A DNA stretch of 64,000 nt from the NCBI GenBank assembly GCA_035771165.1, contig JAWNZC010000469.1, forward strand, positions 1,605,001-1,669,000. The letters are read 5' to 3'. Below are positions 21,916 through 33,438 of this stretch, piece after piece (the first letter of the stretch is position 1; each line of letters opens with the position of its first letter). A program made the position numbers and the translations under genes. This DNA is from Paragorgia papillata. Taxonomy: Eukaryota > Cnidaria > Anthozoa > Scleralcyonacea > Coralliidae. The notes beneath the pieces are model-generated. The model saw only the letters and a list, made by a program, of their open reading frames with translations. It was not told where the DNA came from and did no database searches.

Positions 21916-24900
21916 ATGGCTACTTCTTCAACCGACGCCGTTCCAGTTGATCAACTAGAATCCTTACTGACATGTCCAATTTGCTTAGAAACTTTGAACG
22001 AACCACGAACATTAATGCCTTGCTTACACTCGTTTTGCAAAATCTGTTTAGAGAAGTTTGTAAAACGCCATCGTGAGGAAGCAGCTGGTAAAGAGATTGA
22101 AGTATTCAACTGTCCGACATGTCGGTCAGAATTTTTTCTGAAACCAAAAGATGAAGTAGCAGGAATGGCGAGCAGTCATTTTATCAGAAATATGTTAGAC
22201 GTCATGGCGATTCAACGACGAGCAAAGGCTTCTAAATGTTCTCGTTGCCAAGAGCCAGCCGTTAGTCGATGTACAACTTGCGAGGTGTTCATGTGCGAAA
22301 AATGTTTCGAAGTTCATGAAACTTGGTACAGACAAAGCAAGAAGAAACACGCTGTGCTATCAATAAACGAGTTGAGTCAACCTGAGAACGAAGCCAAGAT
22401 CAGAGCAAAACTTCACTGCAAGAAACATGAGAACAAGACCCTTAAATTTTATTGCGAGACATGTAAAGAACTCGTCTGCAGATATTGCATGGAGGTTCAA
22501 CATGTCCGTCCAGATCATTTATGTTTGCCACTAGTAGACGTAGCTGAGAAGCAAAGAGAAGTATTAGCATCGCGTTGTACAATCTTGGAAGAAAGTCTGA
22601 AGGAAGGCAACGACACATTAGAGTTGATATCAAATGCCAAACAGTCTCTGGAAGACAATGCAAAGAAAGCAAAGAAAGACATCACTCGGCAGAAGGAAGA
22701 AGTTTTAAAAATCTTTACCCAAAAGCTAGAAGAGAAAGCGAAACTAATGATGAATGAAGTGGAGAAGAAATACAAAGAAACTCACGAACCACTTGTGGAA
22801 CAAGAAACCGAAGTGAAACGTCACGTGGATAAAGTAAAAGGTTCTTTCAATCTAGCCAAGAACCTTCTTGAAAAAGGCAACGATGAAGAAATTCTTTCGT
22901 CGCAAAAGATGATTGAAGAGAATATAGAAAGAATGAAACAAGAGCGACCAAGGAATATGAAACCTGTTCATGATGGCAACATTGAATATCAAAGCACCCC
23001 AATCAACGACAATGATGTTACGTCGTTCTTGGATAAACTGGTTCGGGGAAAAGTTGGTAAGATTATAAAACTCAAAAGAAAGAAAAATTAACTAAAGGTA
23101 GATGGTACAGGTAGTTGATTCAACCCCAGATAAAACCTTCACAAGGTCTGAGGTATTTCTCTAGGTGTTAGCTGCGCTCCTAGCCTAGTATATATAGCTG
23201 CGTCCAAACTACATCATTGAATATAAACAGTAGAGTCTGCACGCAAGGCTAATTATTAACGCTTTGTTTATTAACGCTTCGCCTCGGAGATTGTGGCAGA
23301 GTCCATAGTATAAAGTGACATTTTTTATGCGACGTTTTTTAACGCGACGTTTTTGATGAAGAGTTTATGACGGCACTAAACAGGGCATCGCCCTTTAGCA
23401 CTGAAATTGGCCAGCTTAGGCAGGAATGGGTTAACCATATGTAATTTTCTTTCTTATCTAGCATGTCGTCCTGCAGCAGTTTATGGTGAATTATGTAATA
23501 CCTCAATTATTTTGAATGGTCATTTTGAGTATGGCAAACAAATGGAAAAGTGGTTGGGTGATCAGTCTCAATGGCTTCTTTGTTATCGAGCTACCAGAGA
23601 TGGATGGGGTGCAAAAGATTTTCACAGATGTTGTGACAATAAGGGACCTACAGTGACTTTAGTGAAAGTTGGAAATTATATTTTTGGTGGATATACAGAC
23701 CAGAGCTGGGCAGGTATGTTCTTAAATTCAAAATTGTTCAAAAACGTTTGAACACAATACTATAAAACAGAGTTGGACTGGCTTTGTATCATGCAGGGAC
23801 AGTGCCATTAGGGAGAGGGGTGCAGTTTAAAAAAGAAATTAGTAAATAATGACATTGGCCTACTGAGGTGCATTACAGAAATAATAGAAAATAAAAAGAT
23901 TTCAAAATATTTCTGTAAATAGAAAGATTTCAAAATTAGTGATTGTTGTTGCCATTGTTCCCCCACATATTATGAACTCACAGAAACTTCATATAAGAAC
24001 GACACAAAAGTGCAGGCCAACAGATTTACCATTTGCTGGAATAAAATATATCTTACAGAACAGCAACTCTCCTGTCTACCACTTGCAACCACACACAACA
24101 TGAATTTAAGAAAGCAGAATATTACTCAGTAACAAACTACGTGCAATGGGCAGCCATATTATTTTATATCTAGTTTAGCAAATACAGTTCATGGGGCACA
24201 CTTGAGGTATTCTAAAGGGGGTGCATGTGTCATTGCCATTTGCCAGATAGGCCAGTCCAAGCCTGCTATAAAAAACATACGTAATTGTGAAAAAGTCTTT
24301 ATCATCATTTTCCCAGGAATTACAATAGTCTGCACAGCTGCTCCCAAGCACTAAGACTGCCAGCTTAAGTAACCCATGCCACCCTGATCCTGGAGTGAGA
24401 TCTTATCTTTGTGGAAGAGTTTGATGTCATGTACTCTACATTTTCAAAAATGAAATATGTTTATAGACTGCTGGCAGATAAAATACATCCAATTTCCTTT
24501 TTACATCAAACCTAATGGATACCTGAGGCAGCCAAAATGACACCTTTATTGTTTCACTCTGGCTAATACCAGATATTTTACTCATCAAAAGGAGAACCCT
24601 CAGACATCCAAGGCAGCAATGGGTTAACAGCATAGGTTGCAGCACAAGATTCAAAAAGTCATAAAAAGTATTTTCTATTATAGACCAAAATATTGATATT
24701 TTTGTAAAAATGAAAAATGCAGTGACTTCCTGATAGTTTAGTATTCAAGTTTGAATCAGGACCACACATGATAATTTACAAAAAATATTAAATTTGCACA
24801 GTCAATATGAAAATACCTTCCCACTTCCACTTCTGTAGTTGGTTGTGTATTACTGTATTTCTGTAGCTGCTACTGAAGCATGAGGAAAGTCTAGTGATAA

Positions 24901-25762
24901 AAGTCACCAATTCTTGATGTATATTCGTCTGGTGCTATCAATTTGGGATAAATATCCATTGTATTATGAATAAATGCCATTTAAAGCTAAATTATACTAT
25001 TTATATGTACAGTTTTCAACAAAAAATGTTCTCATGCTTCGGAAGCGGCTACAGAAATACAGTAATACACAACAAACTACAGAAGAAGAAGTGGGAAGGT
25101 ATTTCCATTTTGACTATAACAATAAAATAATTTAGAGTAGTAAAAGAAATAATTATAATAGTATATTTAATTGTAATTACAGCATATTAGTATATTTAGT
25201 AGTAAATATACACTTTAAACAAATGAAACCTTACTTTAGTTTTTAGAAGTTGAATTTTTTTTCTATATTTCTGTATTTTATATCAAACATGTAGAAAATT
25301 ATAATGTTCTGCTAAAACTGTACATTCAAGAGAATTCAATGACAGAACTGTTTTAAAAATTTTCTTTGTTTTGGTTTAAAATGTTTTTTAAAGTCGATGA
25401 TGAAGTAAAGGAAAATATGATGAACACATGGAGTAAATGTTTTACATTTTATTTCAGGTCAAGGTTGGAAAGAGTCGAACTCCTCGTTTTTGTTTTCGTT
25501 AAAAAATAAAGACAACATACCTGCATTCAAATGCGACGTTCACAACAAGCAATGTGCAATCTTCAGCCATCCTAACTACGGACCAAGCTTTGGTAATGAC
25601 CTAGTCATCAGTGATAACTCCAATCAGAATCAAGAATCATTCTCCTACCTTGGCTCCTCATATCAATTACCCCCAGGATACCAACCTGGCACTGCACAAA
25701 CCCTCTCTCTTCTGGCTGGAAGTTACAACTTTACTCCAACTCAAATAGAAGTATTTTACTGA
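21916..25762 (+). CDS. TRIM-type RING/B-box/coiled-coil protein with C-terminal TLDc domain, gene A
   Basis: Predicted 565-aa protein from exons 21916-23056, 23462-23713 and 25458-25762, with GT-AG introns and phase 1 at both joins. RING finger at residues 20-69 (CPIC...C-x-H...CKIC...CPTC), B-box 1-like cluster 108-145, B-box 2 168-201, Lys/Glu-rich coiled coil about 205-350, then a TLDc domain from about 395 to the end (EKWLGDQ, FGGYTDQSW, LAGSYNFTP, IEVFY). The RING implies E3 ubiquitin or SUMO ligase activity. TLDc proteins such as OXR1 and NCOA7 act in oxidative-stress resistance and V-ATPase control. The joint role is inference. The ATG at 21916 (context ACAATGG) is chosen; upstream in-frame codons lack ATG. 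The FGNDLVISD loop is shorter than in B and C. If intron 1 is retained, translation continues 11 codons to a stop at 23091 and yields a TLDc-less form. Confidence 0.9.
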
Positions 25763-27015
25763 GTAATACCGCTGATAACACATTACGCACGCTCATATCA
25801 AAATCCAATCGAAAATGTCAAAAAGGCATCTCCGACTATTTGAACAAGTTGGCATCAAAATGTTGTCAACGTCTTCGTCTATTTTGAAAATGCCTTGTAA
25901 GAAATTTAAAAATAATTTACTTTTCAAAAAGATTATGTGCGAGTATAAGCTAATTTCACCACGAGTGGCGCCATCTTGAATAATGACGTCAAATGACGTC
26001 AAACTAAATAGTAGCATGACTGTCAATGACTGCTAGATCGGATTGTTTTAATGTTTTTGGTTTTTTTTAAAAATTATCTAAAACTAAAAGTCTGGAACAT
26101 CGAAATTTGACGTGACCTGATAGGAAAAAACTATAAAAAATTACATCTTTCCTTTCTAAAACATTTTGCGGTGTAGATTTGTGTTTTATTCTTTAGTTCT
26201 TTCCTCAGCCCTGGTGTTACTCTTTAGTATTGAAAAGTATTAGTTCAAAGTTCTCAGTTGTGAAGAAATATTTGTCCTAGTAAGTTCTGAAATTCTAATT
26301 TGGATTAAGTTTGCACTTTTTACGGTAAATCTAATTTTTCTCCGGATGGCAGATACAGACACGCTGCGAATGTTTAAAAAAAAACAACTTTTCAATTATC
26401 AGCAGTGACACTAGAGCTATGCAAGGAACTAGAAGGAAGCACAAATCTACACTGGAAAACGTTTTAGAGGGAAAAAAGTTAACTTTCACACCTTTCTCTT
26501 AACCATTTCTAAGCGGCATTCGACTCTCAAGTCTTACGTATTTTACTCTGGGCTAACGCCAGACGATTTTACTCCTCACTGGGAATATCCACCGATGAAA
26601 AAGAGTTGAATAAAACACGAAAACCATGGAAGAAATTGGGTTATTGACGTCACCGTGAAATTGTGACAATACCAATCCTAACCGTCTAATCCTAATTCTC
26701 TAATTTTAGATCAGTTTTAAATCAAAAGGTCATTAGGCTTCTTATTATGAGAAAAAGTCAGTCTGAAGCCATTGAAATATAATCTTTTTCAACAATCACG
26801 TCTAGTAGTCATGCTGCTCTTCGCTTGCAGCTATTTCACGTCATCATTCAAGATGGTAAAATGATAAAATTCAACGCATTTTTAACATACACGACATTGC
26901 CAACATTTTGATGTCTACTTGTTCAAACAGTCGGGGGATTCTTTTAAAAAGTTGGTGTACAGCTGAAATATACTCACAAAGCAGGTCTAACCGTTTTGAG
27001 CGAAGATCCTTTATC

Positions 27016-27047
<32 letters not shown>

Positions 27048-27504
27048 GGGGGGGGGGGATGGAGAGAGAGAAATAGTGCAGTGAAATTTAAAAGAATATT
27101 GTATATACGTTTATTTCAGTACAAATTTCTTTTTGACGAAGGACCTACGCCAAAAACGTTAGTCCTCTTTAATGAGTATTTCAATTCAGCAGTACACCAA
27201 CCTTTTAAACATTTTCGATTTCTATTTCTAGTTTTCTACATTGCCTATAAGGCCCTCTATATTCTAAACTTGCTATTCCTTGTGTTGGAGCCGAAGAAAT
27301 CTCTGCGAAGCAGACTAAGCAGAACCTATAAAGCCTCTTTCCCAATCATGGCAGAAACTGACTCGCAGCTCAATGCGAGTACTTACATCTAATTAATACT
27401 AACTCACAGTGCTTGTTTTTCACTCTGAATTCTTTTTAATTAGATGCAAGTACTCACTGCGAGCTGCAAGCCAGTTTCTGCGATGACTGGAAAACAGGCT
27501 TAAT

Positions 27505-27712
27505 AAAACGAAAAGATGGCAAGCTGACGAGATTTTAAAAACGAAAAACTGATGTTTCGAGCAGAGCCTTTTATGACAGTAACGAATAACTGATGTCAGT
27601 GGAACCCTCTACCAGTTTTCTTAAGTAAACTCTGATCCAGGGCTGCGCTCGAAACGTCAGTATTTCGTTTCTGAAATCTCGGCAGTTTGCTACCTTTTCA
27701 CTTTACTATTAT
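27505..27712. repeat. Foldback with hammerhead-like motifs facing each other
   Basis: AAACGAAAAACTGATGTTTC GAGC near 27,538 is the imperfect complement of GCTCGAAACGTCAGTATTTC near 27,648. The pairing extends outwards through CTGACGAGATTTTAAAAACG and CTGAAATCTCGGCAGTTTGC. Each arm carries the GGGCTGCGCTCGAAACGTC-type motif, once per strand. Equivalent copies lie at about 30,095-30,300, 51,385-51,590 and 60,230-60,435, and looser relatives at 35,668-35,790. Confidence 0.6.
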
Positions 27713-28250
27713 CCAAAACAATACGTACGCAGCACTCATTGTTTACGCTTATAAAGAACCTAGGTCATGTCGTTGAACAAAATCCTATCCCAACCAACCC
27801 TAAAACGTTGTCTTATAACCCTTACTCTATATAATCTCAGTTCTAACTCTTACAGAGTAAAGAAAAACAAAAAAAAGAATAAGAAAAAGAAAGTTTAACA
27901 AAAATTTAAAACAGTGCAACAGCACACAGAAAACATCACAAACTAAAGCTCTTAGGAGCGGATCTAGAAATGTCAAAACGAGAGCACCAATTGAAAAATA
28001 TCGCGAACAGAAAACGCGATTCCTCCAGAAGCCTTTTGGAAAATTATTTGATTTTAACTGAAGTCTGTTAAGAGGCATTTCTCGCAGTTTGTTATATGTT
28101 TTTTCGAAGTTGAAAAACAACATTTTAACGGCTTATTTTTAAACACGTTTATGTTTCTTTCAACTTCAGAAGTTAGGTAGATTTTGTTGTGTTAGTTAAT
28201 TAATCTTTAAAGTAAAATATCAACTGTTACTATCTAAAAATACTTAGTTA

Positions 28251-28433
28251 TAGACCTTATTCAAAAATGGCCGCCGAATTAGAATTCTTTTATGTGCATA
28301 TAAATTAGCCCTTATGACCTCGTTTTAAAGTAAAAATTATTTTGAATTTCACACATGAAAACGAGTTCGTAAGGGCTAATTTATATGTATATAAAATAAT
28401 TTTAATTCGGCGGCCATTTTTGAATAAGGTCTA
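28251..28433. mobile_element. 183-bp MITE, TAGACCTTATTC termini
   Basis: TAGACCTTATTCAAAAATGG and its exact complement bound a palindromic interior. Genes B and C have the uninterrupted sequence CTTAGTTATTTAG here, so TA duplication is supported by two empty sites (near 52,100 and 60,950). The copy was carried into the tandem repeat at 30,837-31,019. Confidence 0.9.
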
Positions 28434-28957
28434 TTTAGCAGTGTAAAGACAAGATTAGAAAATGTAGAAGTTCAGAAATACAGAATGACAATTTTTAATA
28501 TGATTAGCAATATAGTAATTTGAAAAACATTTACTCACATTACTGACAAAATTCCTTAGTGATCTAGCATTTTTTTTGTAATTTACTGTAAAAATATTAG
28601 GAAACAACAATTACTTATAGGAATATTAAATCATGAACTGTGCAAGCATTGTCACTCTTGTAAATAATTAAATTTTGGCTTAGGGTAGTTCTTAATTGTA
28701 GATTAAATAGAGTTTTTGATTTAATAGCATTACAAGATTTAGTATACCAAGCAGGGTAAACCTGATGAAACTACTCCGTGGGTGCCCAAATTTCCACGGT
28801 AGGTCAATTTAAAATGGAAATAGTGCAACAAAAAATCGAGTTTCTAGCTCATAATGTCATAAGGTTGGCAAGATAAAAATTTCACTTTACCCTGCTTATG
28901 TCGTCACATGCATAATTTTGCATATCAAAAATAATTCCAAGATGGCGGACAGCACGC

Positions 28958-31545
28958 GAAGAAATATTTGTCCTAGTAAGTTCTGAAATTCTAATTTGGA
29001 TTAAGTTTGCACTTTTTACGGTAAATCTAATTTTTCTCCGGATGGCAGATACAGACACGCTGCGAATGTAAAAAAAAACAACAAACTTTTCAATTATCAG
29101 CACTGACACTAGAGCTATGCAAGGAACTAGAAGGAAGCACAAATCTACACTGGAAAACGTTTTAGAGGAAAAAAAGTTAACTTTCACACCTTTCTCTTAA
29201 CCATTTCTAAGCGGCATTCGACTCTCAAGTCTTACGTATTTTACTCTGGGCTAACGCTAGACGATTTTACTCCTCACTGGGAATATCCACCAACGAAAAA
29301 GAGTTGAATAAAACACGAAAACAACCAGACAAGAAATTGGTTTATTGACCTCAGTGACATTGTGACAATACTAATCCTAACCCTCTGATCCTCATTCTCT
29401 AATCTTAGATCAGTTTTAAATCAAAAGTTCATTATGCTTCTTATTATGAGAAAAAGTCAGTCTGAAGCCATCGAAATATAATCTTTTTCAACAATCACGT
29501 CTAGTAGTCATGCTGCTCTTCGCTTGCAGCCATTTCACGTCATCATTCAAGATGGTAAAATGATAAAATTCAACGCATTTTCAAGATAGACGACATTGCC
29601 AACATTTTCATGTCTACTTGTTCAAACAGTCGGGGGATTCTTTTAAAAAGTTGGTGTACAGCTGAAATGCTCATAAAGCAGGTCTAACCGTTTTGAGCGA
29701 AGATCCTTCATTATTTACACATTTCATTATACGCTAAAAACGTTAGTCCTCCGTAATGAGTATTTCAATTGAGCAGTACACCAACCTTTTAAACATTTTC
29801 GATTTGTATTTCTAGTTTTCTACATTGCCTATAAGACCCTCTATATTCTAAACTTGCCATTCCTTGCGTTGGAGCCGAAGAGATCTCTGCGAAGCAGACT
29901 AAGCAGAACCTATAAAGCCTCTTTTCCAGTCATGGCAGAAACTGACTCGCAGCTCAATGCGAGTACTTACATCTAATTAAAACTAACTCACAGTGCTTGT
30001 TTTTCACTCTGACTTCTTTTTAATTAGATGCAAGTACTCGCTGCGAGCTGCAAGCCAGTTTCTGCCATGACTGGAAAACAGGCTTAATTAAACGAAAAGA
30101 TGGCAAGCTGACGAGATTTTAAAAACGAAAAACTGATGTTTCGAGCAGAGCCTTTTATGACAGTAACGAATAACTGATGTCAGTTCGAGTGATACCCTTT
30201 ACCAGTTTTCTTAAGTAAACTCTGATCGAGGGCTGCGCTCGAAACGTCAGTATTTCGTTTCTGAAATCTTGGCAGTTTGCTACCTTTTCACTTTACTATT
30301 ATCCAAAACACTACGTACGCAGCACTCAATTGTTTACGCTTATAAAGAACCTAGGTCATGTCGTTGAACAAAATCCTATCCCAACCAACCCTAAAACGTT
30401 GTCTTATAACCCTTACTCTATATAATCCCAGTTCTAACTCTTACAGAGTGAAGAAAAAGAAAAAAAAAAGAAAAAAAAAGTTTAACAAAAATTTAAAACA
30501 GTGCAACAGCACACAGAAAACATCACAAAATAAAGCTCTTAGGAGCGGATCTAGAAATTTCAAAAGGAGAGCACCAATTGAAAAATATTCCGAACGGAAA
30601 ACGCGATTCCTCCAGAAGCCTTTTTGGAAAATTATTTGACCTTAACTGAAGTCTGTTAAGAGGCATTTCTCGCAGTTTGTTATATGTTTTTACGAGGCTG
30701 AAAAACAACATTTTAACGGCTTATTTTTAAACACGTTTATGTTTCTTTCAACTTCAGAAGTTAGGTAGATTTTGTTGTGTTTTAATTAATCTTTAAAGTA
30801 AAATATCAACTGTTACTAGCTAAAAATACTTAGTTATAGACCTTATTCAAAAATGGCCGCCGAATTAGAATTATTCTATGTGCATATAAATGAGCTCTTA
30901 TGACCTCGTTTTAAAGTAAAAATTATTTTGAATTTCACACATGAAAACGAGTTCGTAAGGGCTAATTTATATGTATATAAAATAATTTTAATTCGGCGGC
31001 CATTTTTGAATAAGGTCTATTTAGCAGTGTAAAGACAAGATTAGAAAATGTAGAAGTTCAGAAATACAGAATGACAATTTTTAATATGATTAGCAATATA
31101 GTAATTTGAAAAACATTTACTCACATTACTGACAAAATTCCTTAGTGATCTAGCATTTTTTTTGTAATTTACTGTAAAAATATTAGGAAACAACAATTAC
31201 TTATAGGAATATTAAATCATGAACTGTGCAAGCATTGTCACTCTTGTAAATAATTAAATTTTGGCTTAGGGTAGTTCTTAATTGTAGATTAAATAGAGTT
31301 TTTGATTTAATAGCATTACAAGATTTAGTATACCAAGCAGGGTAAACCTGATGAAACTACTCCGTGGGTGCCCAAATTTCCACGGTAGGTCAATTTAAAA
31401 TGGAAATAGTGCAACAAAAAATCGAGTTTCTAGCTCATAATGTCATAAGGTTGGCAAGATAAAAATTTCACTTTACCCTGCTTATGTCGTCACATGCATA
31501 ATTTTGCATATCAAAAATAATTCCAAGATGGCGGACAGCACGCTG
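28958..31545. repeat. 3' flank of TRIM unit A, second tandem copy (period 2,696 bp)
   Basis: Starting at GAAGAAATATTTGTCCTAG the sequence repeats 26,262 onwards with ~2,696-bp spacing and only scattered differences. The junction at 28,957/28,958 cuts the TTAA-family element after GACAGCACGC. The second copy keeps that element intact to 31,672. The GA/poly-G tract of copy 1 is deleted here (near 29,705). Confidence 0.9.
30837..31019. mobile_element. 183-bp MITE, TAGACCTTATTC termini, second copy
   Basis: Same element, length and site as 28,251-28,433, present because the whole flank was duplicated after insertion. Confidence 0.9.
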
Positions 31546-31672
31546 AGTTTGGTCGAAATATTTCCAAAACCAAAACAGACACGGAAAAATTGTAAAAGGT
31601 CTTCTTATACCATTTGACGAGTTCTTTCAAATGAGATAAACTTAATTTTTATTGCCAATACCCTTTAACGTC
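31335..31672. mobile_element. AGGGTATTGGC-family TTAA element, right part
   Basis: Runs from GCAGGGTAAACCTGATGAAA to TTGCCAATACCCT, followed by TTAA (31,673-31,676). It is colinear with the right half of the MITE at 8,392-8,897; the left half is missing. Confidence 0.65.
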
Positions 31673-31675
31673 GTA

Positions 31676-31965
31676 AGCACAGGATGTGGTCGCCCAATCA
31701 TCCGAGCCAGGGGCTCATGTTAAAAGTGCACGATATAAGCTAAGACCTAAGTGTTGATTTTACGGAGGGAGGAAAACCGCAGAACCCTGCGAAAAACCCT
31801 CGAAGCACAGGAGAGACCAACTAAACTCTACTCACATGAAATTCAAGTTCGAGAACGGGGTTATTCCCAGACGGTCATCCATCTAAGTACTAACCCCGTC
31901 CAACTGGGCTTAACTATAGCGGTGAGAGGCAGCGCCCTAACAGCACACGCCATAGTTCTTCAGAA
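31676..31965 (-). mobile_element. 5S-rRNA-derived SINE, minus strand
   Basis: Reading the minus strand: GGGCGCTGCCTCTCACC, GTTAAGCCCAGTTGGACGGG, TTAGTACTTAGATGGATGAC, then the shared tail with CTTCGAGGGTTTTTCGCAGG. This is the least interrupted copy of the three 5S-derived SINEs in the window. Confidence 0.7.
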
Positions 31966-32004
31966 GCGTGTATAAATGAAGAAAGTTTCTTGACCAACGT
32001 CTAC

Positions 32005-33438
32005 CTGTAAGCTTCTGCTGCTGAGTGGCGGTTGTATGGCTTGCTTTCCATATTCAATAAACTCAACAAGATGAGCAGGAAACTCGCCAAAGTGAGGAAT
32101 AGATGCCAAGTGTCGACAGTAATGTTGATAATCTTTTAACCTACGAGAACAAACAATATTAAATACAATAGAAATATAGTAAGGTTAGATATACTGCCGA
32201 AACAGAGAACGTAGGAGTCTAACGTTTCGAGCGAAGGTCCTTCGTCACAGAGAAACGTTAGACTCCAACGTTCTCTGTTTTGGCAGTATATCTAACCTTA
32301 CTATATTTCGATTGTTGTTTCAACACTGCCTACGCAGCACGCTTTTATTTCAATATTAACTACAGCTGGCCCAGTCCAAGCCTGGTGTGTGTAGTGGAAA
32401 GCAATACCAGTGAATGCCGATGAACTTGCTGTAAATATGATCTTTACCTCATTCTAAAGCGATCCAGTGCTGTAATGCCAAACAAATACATCTTGCTTTG
32501 AAATGGTTTACGAATTGCATCCAATACATATCGTAGAGCTATCCCCAAAGCCATGTACCTGCAAGGGAAACATGAGAAAGTATGAGGAAAAATAGAAAAT
32601 CGTATATTATGGCAACAAAACTGGAAAAAGTGCTCAGATATACATGTTAGACTGCACCACAGCCACCTCCGTTACCACCACCACCACCACGAAAGTTGCC
32701 ACCATAACCAAGGTCGCCACCACCACAACCATCACCAACAAGGTTGCCACCATCACCACCACCTTCACCACCATCATCAAGGATGTCACTACCACGTTTA
32801 CCACCACCAGCACCACCAATTTGCCACCACCCCCTTCACCACCAAGGTTGCCACCACTACCACCTTCACCACCACCACCACTAAGGTTGCCACCACCACC
32901 TTTACCACTACCACCACCAAGGTTACCAAAATCACCTTTACCACTACCTTCCACCACCACCTTTACCACTACCAAGGTTGCCACGACCACCAGCAAGGTC
33001 GCCACCACTACCACCACCACCCAGGTTGCCACCACCACCTTTACCACCACCACCAAGGTTGTCACCATCACCACCACCACCACCAAGGTTGCCACCATCA
33101 CCACCACCACCAAGGTTGCCACCATCACCACCACCACCAAGGTGTCCACCATTACTACCACCTTCACCATCACCATCAAAATTACCACCACCACATTCAC
33201 CACCACAACCGTTGCCACCACCTTCACCACCTTTACCACCACCAAGCTTTTATGAAACGCTCTTAAAACCATATTAATAAACAGCAAGGGATACCACGAG
33301 ATACTGTACTCACGTAACGAGTCCTTGATCAATAATTCCTCCAAACAGACATGCTGTTGTATGTAGTTCTCTGTTCGGATAATTGTGAAAATGACCATAC
33401 TCTTCAAATAAGTTGCGAAGAATGCACAAAAACACATC
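32005..33438 (-). CDS. CNOT1: CCR4-NOT transcription complex subunit 1, internal exons only
   Basis: Three minus-strand exons with intact GT-AG borders and matching phases: 33438-33314, 32558-32448 and 32140-32005. Together they encode 123 residues, including [57 protein letters not shown] and [10 protein letters not shown]...EFIEYG. This matches the middle of CNOT1 (the region that binds tristetraprolin in vertebrates), the scaffold of the main cytoplasmic deadenylase. No stop or frameshift interrupts it. Preceding and following exons were not found on either side. TRIM gene A's flank starts within ~330 bp downstream and TRIM gene B's flank ~2 kb upstream. So this is either a small visible part of a gene with very large introns that enclose TRIM genes, or a captured fragment. 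Confidence 0.8.
32171..32309. repeat. Near-perfect palindrome, 58-bp arms, hammerhead-like loop
   Basis: Arms 32,171-32,228 and 32,252-32,309 differ at only about two positions. The 23-bp loop carries GCGAAGGTCCTTCGTCACAG, the minus-strand version of the TGACGAAGGACCTTCGC motif. It lies in the CNOT1 intron between exons 32,448 and 32,140, so the transcript would form a long hairpin. Confidence 0.85.
32640..33245. repeat. (ACC)n-type degenerate repeat filling a CNOT1 intron
   Basis: A 600-bp stretch of ACC/ACCACC with interspersed AAGGTTGCC blocks (period about 24-30 bp). It keeps frames open on both strands (267-aa Val-rich minus ORF, 203-aa Thr-rich plus ORF), which are artefacts. The minus ORF starts inside CNOT1 exon 33,314-33,438. 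Confidence 0.9.

Larger units (their letters stand above)
25763..28957. repeat. 3' flank of TRIM unit A, first copy
   Basis: Sequence after the stop matches the flanks of gene B (49,603-52,440) and gene C (58,728-61,265), showing that the duplicated unit extends ~2.5-3 kb past each gene. It contains ACTCTGGGCTAACGCCAGAC (a dispersed repeat word), a GA/poly-G tract near 27,017-27,060, a foldback at 27,505-27,712, the MITE at 28,251-28,433, and a truncated AGGGTATTGG-family element ending at 28,957. Its short ORFs (77-103 aa) recur in the other flanks but show no selective signature and are not called. Confidence 0.8.

Noticed and set aside
22442..22775. Antisense and out-of-frame ORFs within TRIM exon 1, recurring at 37,334-37,667 and 55,010-55,487
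   Set aside because: Shadows of the conserved RING/B-box/coiled-coil exon. They are conserved only because the sense strand is.
25793..26026. 77-aa minus ORF preserved after genes A, B and C
   Set aside because: Near-identical in all flanks because the flank DNA is duplicated. No family match and no sign of codon-level constraint.
32634..33437. 267-aa Val-rich minus ORF and Thr/Pro-rich plus ORFs
   Set aside because: An ACC repeat in an intron. Only the part within 33,314-33,438 overlaps real CNOT1 coding, and in another frame.
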